Shown here: piece by piece, positions 48,677 through 53,977 of the stretch | How positions within the stretch are numbered: the first letter of the stretch is position 1 | How the letters are laid out: each line of letters starts with the position of its first letter | NCBI GenBank assembly: GCA_028293765.1 | Contig: JAQGOG010000198.1 | Location: 1-53,977 of the forward strand | Source: Gammaproteobacteria bacterium | Lineage (GTDB): Bacteria > Pseudomonadota > Gammaproteobacteria > Steroidobacterales > Steroidobacteraceae | Direction of reading: 5' to 3' | Length of the DNA stretch: 53,977 nucleotides | Program-made: the position numbers and the translations under genes | Notes under the pieces: generated by a model | Databases searched by the model: none | Seen by the model: only the letters and a program-made list of their open reading frames with translations | What the model was told of the DNA's origin: nothing

Positions 48677-50029
48677 ATGCGATTCGATATCGAAAAGCTC
48701 ATGGATGGCTCCCGGCTCAGCCCAATGCACGTTCGAGTGCTGATTCTCTGCGGACTGGCGGCGTTCCTCGATGGCTACGACGTCGCGGTCATGGCATCCG
48801 CCACTCCGAGCGTCGCGGCGGCCTGGCACATTCGTCCGGGAGACCTCCGCTGGATCGTCACGGCTGCCGTGATCGGTATTGCCGCCTCCGCGCTGATCGT
48901 GAGCCCGCTTGGCGACTACTTCGGACGCCGAGTGCTGCTGCTGACCTCTTTCGCGGTCGTCGGGGTCGCGACGTTGATGGCATCGACAGCGAACTCTGAA
49001 AATGAGCTGTTCGTGTGGCGCCTGCTCACGGGTATCGGGCTGGGAGCCAGCCTCCCGAACGCGCTGGCGCTCGGCGCCGAGTACGCGCCGGCAAAAAGCC
49101 GCACGGCACTCGTGGCGCTGCTCGCATGCGGGATCTCCCTGGGATCGGCCACGTCGGGTCTCGTCGCGCCGCCCATCCTCGACCTGGGTGGCTGGCGAGC
49201 CCTCTTCATCACGGGCGGTCTCGTCGCCCTCCTCGCGTGGCTGCCGCTGTTCGCGCTGCCGGAATCGTTGCGATTCCTGACGGCACGGCGCCGGAGCCCG
49301 GAAAAGATCGGCCGGCTGCTCGAAAAGCTCAATGGCAATTACAAATACGCGCCGGGCCACACCTTCACGCTGCCCGAGCAAACGTCCTCCGGCAAACTGT
49401 CCGTGAGCTATCTGCTGACACCGCGGCTCGCGTCGGCGACGCTGCTTCTGTGGCTCGTGTTCTTTCTCAACCTCGGCCTGCTGTACCTGATGTCGACCTG
49501 GCTGTCGACGCTGCTCAATGAAGACGGCCTGCCCCTCGCACAGGCATTGCGAACGGCCGCGATGTTCCAGATAGGCGGCGTGGTGGGCGGGTTCGGCCTC
49601 GCATGGCTGATGCAGCGCTGGGGCCCCTATCTCGTCCTGAGCGTCAGTTACACGTTGACCGCTGGCGCGCTGGCCATGCTCGGCACGCACGTGTCCAATC
49701 CGGTGTTGCTCGTCCTACTCATTCTTGTGACCGGCAATGGCATCAACGGCGGACAAGTCGCTCTCAATGCGGTGTCCGCGACGTTGTATCCCACTGCCGC
49801 ACGCGCGACCGGCGTCGGCTGGGCCCTGGGTGTCGGAAGGTTCGGGGCCATCGTCGGTCCGTTCGCCGCCGGCTCCCTGATGGCCGCCGGTATCAAACTC
49901 GGCCATCTCTTCTGGCTGGCGATCATCCCGACGCTCATTTGCGCAATCGCGGTTACGCTGCTGCGCCTGGCGGTGAATCGGTCGGCAGAAAGCACTACAC
50001 CGATCGGCAGCACCAACCCCCAGACGTAA
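48677..50029 (+). CDS. MFS transporter, aromatic acid:H+ symporter (AAHS) type
   Basis: The 450-residue protein has 12 predicted helices and AAHS signatures: LILCGLAAFLDGYDVAVMAS, SPLGDYFGRRVLLL after helix 2, LTGIGLGASLPNALALGAEY and YPTAARATGVGWALGVGRFG in the second half. The Asp of DGYDVAVM is typical of PcaK-like aromatic acid permeases. ATG 48677 follows GGACGACAGG and is 25 bases after the RND stop, so it belongs to the same operon. Coupling of a probable aromatic uptake carrier with an efflux pump suggests that the MarR ligand and the substrates are phenolic acids; that is inference. Confidence 0.88.
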   Translation: MRFDIEKLMDGSRLSPMHVRVLILCGLAAFLDGYDVAVMASATPSVAAAWHIRPGDLRWIVTAAVIGIAASALIVSPLGDYFGRRVLLLTSFAVVGVATLMASTANSENELFVWRLLTGIGLGASLPNALALGAEYAPAKSRTALVALLACGISLGSATSGLVAPPILDLGGWRALFITGGLVALLAWLPLFALPESLRFLTARRRSPEKIGRLLEKLNGNYKYAPGHTFTLPEQTSSGKLSVSYLLTPRLASATLLLWLVFFLNLGLLYLMSTWLSTLLNEDGLPLAQALRTAAMFQIGGVVGGFGLAWLMQRWGPYLVLSVSYTLTAGALAMLGTHVSNPVLLVLLILVTGNGINGGQVALNAVSATLYPTAARATGVGWALGVGRFGAIVGPFAAGSLMAAGIKLGHLFWLAIIPTLICAIAVTLLRLAVNRSAESTTPIGSTNPQT

Positions 50030-50120
50030 CAATGAAGGCGCCCACAACTGGCCCATCACCTGGCGGGCTGCGAACAGCCAGTCGGCGCGCTCGCTGAAAG
50101 CGCCCCGGGCGACTTTCAGC

Positions 50121-51260
50121 CTATGGAGCAAGCGTGAACACGTCTGCGCCGAAAGGCTGCAGATCGGGCTCCGCCGCGTAGCCGAGGTGCTCCAGCCCGA
50201 AGATATCTTCCACCGTCCGCAGCAGCGAATAGTGGTTGTAGGGAACCGTCGACACCGTGCCGGGCTTGATGAACGGTGAAAGCAGCACCGCTCCTATCTT
50301 GCCGCCACCCGGACCACGAACGCCGGGAAGCCGTCTCGCGCTGGCAAGGGGCTTCTCGCCGCAGCACGCGGTAGAGCCCTCCGGGCCTTCACCATCCGAC
50401 TCGTCGAAAGTGATGATGAGCAGCCCGTCTTTCTTGAAAGCGGCGGAGGCCGTAATGAGCGGCACCCATTTCTTCAGGAAGGCGTCGGCCGCCACGAATC
50501 CTCCCGGACCCCCGTCGACACATTCCGGATCGTGCCCATCGTTGCAGAGATTCGGCGTGATAAACGTGTAGTTCGCAGTCGTAGCGAGGCTCTGCAGATC
50601 CTTCGGCAGGGCATCCAGATTGACGACATGCGCCTCGCAACGCGCCTTGTCATCGATGATCGTGTGGAAGTAGACGAACGGATCGTGACGCGCCGCGTAT
50701 TTGTCGATAGGCGTGGCCACGTGCGTCCCCTCTGGGGCACCGATGCGCGCATGCCCGCACGTGGCACTCTCCCGATGCGGGTCCTTACCCATGTCCTCCA
50801 TGTAGCCCTTCCACGTGAAGCCGGCCGGTTCGAGCTGGTCCGGCAGCGTTTTCACGATGCTCGGATACACGCAGCCGACACCGAGCAACTGCCCATGGGC
50901 ATCGAGTCCGGGTTGCTGGAGGAAGAAGTCCGAGAACAGCGGGCAGTCCAGCTGCGTCTTCTCGTTCGGCGCCTGGCCGCTGATGAGCGCGATGTAGTTA
51001 CCGAGACTGGCGTGGCCGATGCCGTAGTAATTGGCCAGCAGCGCGCCTCGCGTGGGCAAGGTCTTCGCGAGATACGGTGCCGGGGACCTCTCGGCGAACG
51101 TAACGGTCGCGGTCTGGTTCTCCAGCATCAGGACAAACACGTGCCGGATGGGCGGCGTGCTCTCGCCCCGCGGGGAAGCGCCGGCCGCGGCAAATGCGCT
51201 GAACGTCAGCGCCACTGTCATCAGGGCGAGAACCGGCGCGAGACGGGTAAAGGTTCGCAT
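50121..51260 (-). CDS. secreted phosphoesterase-family protein (acid phosphatase/phospholipase C-like)
   Basis: The 379-residue product has a signal peptide (VLALMTVALTFSAFAAAGA) and the phosphoesterase family (PF04185) fold. Motifs include HVFVLMLENQT with the metal-binding Glu/Asn, GHASLGNYIALISGQAP, NDGHDPECVDGG, LLIITFDESDGEG with metal-binding Asp and Glu, and GKIGAVLLSPFIKPGTVSTV followed by YNHYSLLRTVEDIFGLEHLG. Members include acid phosphatases and phospholipases C; the precise substrate is unclear. It lies six bases downstream of the M28 peptidase gene on the same strand, so both are probably one transcript of secreted hydrolases. Confidence 0.9.
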   Translation of the reverse strand: MRTFTRLAPVLALMTVALTFSAFAAAGASPRGESTPPIRHVFVLMLENQTATVTFAERSPAPYLAKTLPTRGALLANYYGIGHASLGNYIALISGQAPNEKTQLDCPLFSDFFLQQPGLDAHGQLLGVGCVYPSIVKTLPDQLEPAGFTWKGYMEDMGKDPHRESATCGHARIGAPEGTHVATPIDKYAARHDPFVYFHTIIDDKARCEAHVVNLDALPKDLQSLATTANYTFITPNLCNDGHDPECVDGGPGGFVAADAFLKKWVPLITASAAFKKDGLLIITFDESDGEGPEGSTACCGEKPLASARRLPGVRGPGGGKIGAVLLSPFIKPGTVSTVPYNHYSLLRTVEDIFGLEHLGYAAEPDLQPFGADVFTLAP

Positions 51261-51266
51261 GCTCGA

Positions 51267-53582
51267 TCAGATCCCCTGCTTCAGTAGCGCAGTGGCCCGA
51301 TCGAGCCGGTCGCAGTAAGCGGTCAACACGGCTGCGGTGACCGTCGTGTACTGATTCGCCTCATCGAAGCGGTCCGTTTCAATGGCTTCACGCACGCCGG
51401 GCAACGTCTTGACTCCGTAGCCCGTGAACATTCCCGGAGCATAGATGAGGTGCTTGTACCATTCGCGGCCCGGCAATCCGCGGGTATCCGTCAGTGTCTG
51501 CTCCATCCCTCGCAGCAGCTCGTTCAGCTCCTTGCCCCGCGCAGCGGACAACTTCACGTCTCCCGCGACGAGCTTCGCGTACGCCTCGTCGTATGCTTTC
51601 GCGCTCGTCTTCAAGCGAGCCGCGGCATTCTCGAGGGGCGCGAAATTCAGATAAGGAACCGCCGGCGCTCGCGCGGGAGGCAATACCGCTCGCGTCGGAT
51701 CTGCGGCAAGACCGAAGGCATTCTGGTCGAGCAGCTTGTCGAGCTCCGCGGCGCTCTTGCGCCTGCCGTCCGCAAGCTTGTGCAGCTCGTCAACATACCC
51801 GTCAACCGTATCCGCGAAGCTCCCGAACTGCAACGGCAGCACATCCGCGTTCGCCATTCGCAGCATGATGTGCCCGGCCGTCTGTGCTTCCGCGACGCCG
51901 TATGCGAAGGTCGGGTCGCCAAAACGGACGTAATGCTCGAACGTGTCGTAGTTGGAATGGTAAACACCCGCCTGATCGTCCTCGCCGCTGTATTCGATGC
52001 TGAGCGAGGCGATACCGAGGTGTTGCATGAACGGCGTGAAGTCGGAGCCGGAACCGAGTGCCTCGATGGGAAGGTCGCCACCGGCCGCGGCGAGCCTGGC
52101 GTCCTTGCGGTCCTGCTCCGAGGCGCCCTTCTCATAACCGGCGGCCATCATTCGCGCCCGCAGCCGGGCCAGTGAGGTGGCGCCCGTTTCCGGGTCCTTG
52201 ACGGTGCCACCGACGTCGTTGACGAGCCGTTGCAACGAATGACTGCCGCCAGCCGACAGGAAACCTCGCGAGTTGGTGTCGGAGTTCAGGTAGAGCACCG
52301 CTTTGTGCTGCAACTCGGCCGCGTGTGTCTCCGCCCATTCGGTCGAGCCCAGAAGGCCGGGTTCCTCGCCATCCCAGCTCGCGTAGACGAGAGTGCGCTT
52401 CGGCTTCCAGCCGGTCTTCAACAGCGCGCCGATGGCCTTTGCCTCGGCCAGCATCGCAACATGTCCGGACAAGGGATCCCACGCGCCAAACACCCAGCCA
52501 TCGCGGTGATTGCCGCGTAGCACCCACTCATCCGGACTCTGCGTGCCCGGAATCTTCGCAATCACATCGTACACAGGCTTCAGGCCCCAATCGGAGCTGA
52601 CGGCGAGGTGCACCTGCGCGGGGCCGGGGCCGAAGTGATAGGTAACGGGGAGCGATCCGCGCCAGCTCTCCGGGACGACCGGCCCCGCCAGCGCCGCAAG
52701 CAGCGGTTGCGCATCCGCATAGGAGATCGGCAGCACAGGGATCTTCAGGATCGTCTTCGCCTCGGAGATGGTCAGACGCTTGGCATTCTTGGTCGCGCCC
52801 ACACCGGGCGTCAGCGGGTCGCCGGAGTAGAGCGTGAGGTCCTGCACGGAACCGCGCTGCAGGCCGCTCGGAGGCCGCCAGCCGCCCTTGGGATAGGCGT
52901 CTCCCTGCGAGTAGCCATCGCCCTGCGGATCCGAGTAGATGATGCAGCCGATGGCGCCGTGCTCCTGCGCGAGTTTCGGCTTCAGGCCGCGCCAGCCGGC
53001 CCCGTACCGGGTGATGACGATCTTGCCTTTGACGTCGATGCCCCGGCGCGCCAGGTCCTTGTAGTCGTCGGGCATGCCGTAGTTGAGGTAAACGAGGTCG
53101 CCGGTGACGTCGCCGTCCCCGCCGTACTCGTTGTAGGCCGGCAGGCCGTCGGTGCGCTCAGAACTCGCGTCCCCGGCGACTGCCGGTTCAGTCAGGCTCG
53201 CCACGAATTTCGTGGGGCCGACCATCTCCAGAACGTGGTGCTTCAGGGTGGGATAAAGCACGTCGAACGTTTCGATCTGCGCGTCCCAGCCCCATTGCTT
53301 GAAAAGATCGCGTACGAGCTCGGCATTCGCCTTGTCGTGGGGCGAACCCACGTGGTTCGGCTCGGCGGAGAGCGTCTTCAGCCAGCCGCGCAGGTCCGAG
53401 GCGTTGAGGTCGCCGTCGAAGCGCTGTTCGAGCGCCTGCTCGGCGGCAACCTGGTCCGGAGTAAACCCAAACAGCGCCGGCGCCGGTACCGCGGTTGTCG
53501 CGGAACCCGTGGCCGCAGCGGCCAGGAGCGGCAGCAGCGAGGAGGTGATGAAGACCGACGAACGTCGTACCCGTTTATCCAT
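51267..53582 (-). CDS. M28 metallopeptidase, glutamate carboxypeptidase II-like
   Basis: The 771-residue product resembles human PSMA-type carboxypeptidases. After a signal peptide (VFITSSLLPLLAAAATGSAT) come a protease-associated domain (about 150-330), the M28 catalytic domain and a transferrin-receptor-like dimerisation domain. The zinc ligands are in place: GNHRDGWVFGAWDPLSG (His and Asp, about 355-365), SWDGEEPGLLGSTEW (Glu pair, about 403), LNSDTNSRG (Asp, about 430) and VYHSNYDTFEHY (His, about 540). The substrate may be a C-terminal acidic peptide or N-acetylated peptide. It is upstream of the phosphoesterase gene. Bacterial versions of this length are common in Gammaproteobacteria and Acidobacteria. 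Confidence 0.93.
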   Translation of the reverse strand: MDKRVRRSSVFITSSLLPLLAAAATGSATTAVPAPALFGFTPDQVAAEQALEQRFDGDLNASDLRGWLKTLSAEPNHVGSPHDKANAELVRDLFKQWGWDAQIETFDVLYPTLKHHVLEMVGPTKFVASLTEPAVAGDASSERTDGLPAYNEYGGDGDVTGDLVYLNYGMPDDYKDLARRGIDVKGKIVITRYGAGWRGLKPKLAQEHGAIGCIIYSDPQGDGYSQGDAYPKGGWRPPSGLQRGSVQDLTLYSGDPLTPGVGATKNAKRLTISEAKTILKIPVLPISYADAQPLLAALAGPVVPESWRGSLPVTYHFGPGPAQVHLAVSSDWGLKPVYDVIAKIPGTQSPDEWVLRGNHRDGWVFGAWDPLSGHVAMLAEAKAIGALLKTGWKPKRTLVYASWDGEEPGLLGSTEWAETHAAELQHKAVLYLNSDTNSRGFLSAGGSHSLQRLVNDVGGTVKDPETGATSLARLRARMMAAGYEKGASEQDRKDARLAAAGGDLPIEALGSGSDFTPFMQHLGIASLSIEYSGEDDQAGVYHSNYDTFEHYVRFGDPTFAYGVAEAQTAGHIMLRMANADVLPLQFGSFADTVDGYVDELHKLADGRRKSAAELDKLLDQNAFGLAADPTRAVLPPARAPAVPYLNFAPLENAAARLKTSAKAYDEAYAKLVAGDVKLSAARGKELNELLRGMEQTLTDTRGLPGREWYKHLIYAPGMFTGYGVKTLPGVREAIETDRFDEANQYTTVTAAVLTAYCDRLDRATALLKQGI

Positions 53583-53666
53583 GCGCTTTGAGCCCTTTCG
53601 TGAAACCGTTCGGCGTGCATTGCCGATGGGAAGCGGCGCATGTTAAACGATGGGCGCACTCGCGAG

Positions 53667-53977
53667 CTACGCCGCCTTCCTCCGAAAAAGCAGCACCGAG
53701 CCGGTCACGGTAAAGAGCGCGATGACGAGCAGCTTGCCGAGGGGCTGCACCTGGGAAGCAAATGACGCGTCCTTCAGAAACAGACCCTGCATGAGGCGCA
53801 GCATGTGCGCCAGCGGGTTGATTCCCGTGACGAGCTGCAGCCACCAGGGCATGTTTTCCACCGGCGTCGCGAACCCGGACAGCAGGGCGAATGGCAGCAG
53901 CACCGCAAAGGCGCCCAGGAAGGCCTGCTGCTGCGTTTGAACGAGCGATGAGATGAACAATCCGATCCCGGCGCATG
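53667..53977 (-). CDS. ABC-2 type permease, C-terminal part (cut by window edge)
   Basis: The frame is open to the right edge of the window and encodes the C-terminal ~103 residues of an ABC-2 permease: GLFISSLVQTQQQAFLGAF, LLPFALLSGFATPVENMPWW, LQLVTGINPLAHMLRLMQGL and a last helix, LLVIALFTVTGSVLLFRRKA. The Leu-Ser-Gly-Phe and Pro-x-x-x-Met-Pro patterns are typical of drug or lipid exporters such as YhhJ/YbhR. The N-terminal part and the ATPase gene lie beyond the window. It ends 84 bases upstream of the M28 peptidase start. Confidence 0.88.
   Translation of the reverse strand, partial: CAGIGLFISSLVQTQQQAFLGAFAVLLPFALLSGFATPVENMPWWLQLVTGINPLAHMLRLMQGLFLKDASFASQVQPLGKLLVIALFTVTGSVLLFRRKAA

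Noticed and set aside
48662-49690. 342-codon minus-strand frame opposite the MFS gene
   Set aside because: Gln/Arg/His-rich, no domain; the plus-strand product has 12 clear helices.
52608-53591. 327-codon plus-strand frame opposite the M28 gene
   Set aside because: Antisense to a gene with all zinc ligands in place.

Overview
The window is about 54 kb of GC-rich bacterial chromosome, densely packed with genes on both strands. FecI/FecR-type regulation, YceH, TypA/BipA, a DUF6491 lipoprotein, an HAE1-type RND pump and a NodT-type outer-membrane factor together suggest a Gammaproteobacterium, perhaps near Steroidobacterales/Nevskiales. That placement is inferred from gene content; there is no rRNA gene here to settle it. 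No tRNA, rRNA, CRISPR array, transposase or integrase was recognised.

Layout. 1-541 is gene-free and holds a degenerate 14-15 bp C-rich tandem repeat. 542-3247 encodes a membrane GGDEF-EAL protein, followed by convergent yceH and a secreted glycerophosphodiester phosphodiesterase. 5309-19704 is the metabolic core: glgB, glgE, a treS-maltokinase fusion, glgX (treX), treZ and treY, all on the plus strand, the last four nearly touching or overlapping. Together they form a loop: trehalose to maltose (TreS), to maltose-1-phosphate (Mak), to linear glucan (GlgE), to branched glucan (GlgB), then debranching (GlgX/TreX) and release of trehalose (TreY, TreZ). No glgA, glgC or otsAB lies in the window.

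19.9-24.3 kb carries a DUF6491 lipoprotein, a 50-residue basic protein whose ribosome site lies in a hairpin, an NDH-2-like dehydrogenase overlapping an ABC exporter, and a structured leader region with a 22-codon ORF. 24.4-29.4 kb is the most unusual part. An ECF sigma gene is followed by a fecR-like anti-sigma gene that is frameshifted near its start and then broken. The FecR C-terminal domain reappears 3.2 kb downstream on the same strand, and the space between holds two opposite-strand oxidoreductase genes (Rieske oxygenase, phytoene-desaturase-like).

29.4-40.7 kb is mixed: an orphan (alpha/alpha)6 glycoside hydrolase, DUF2721, typA, two secreted proteins of unknown role, folE, a decayed EAL pseudogene, an XRE regulator, a NYN-LOTUS protein, a YeiH-type transporter, DUF6356 and an Lrp regulator. 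40.9-50.0 kb is an efflux locus. The minus-strand marR-nodT-emrA set and the plus-strand MFP-RND-MFS set diverge from a 123 bp region with a good MarR-type palindrome. 50.1-53.6 kb encodes a secreted phosphoesterase and an M28 glutamate-carboxypeptidase-like peptidase. The window ends inside an ABC-2 permease gene.
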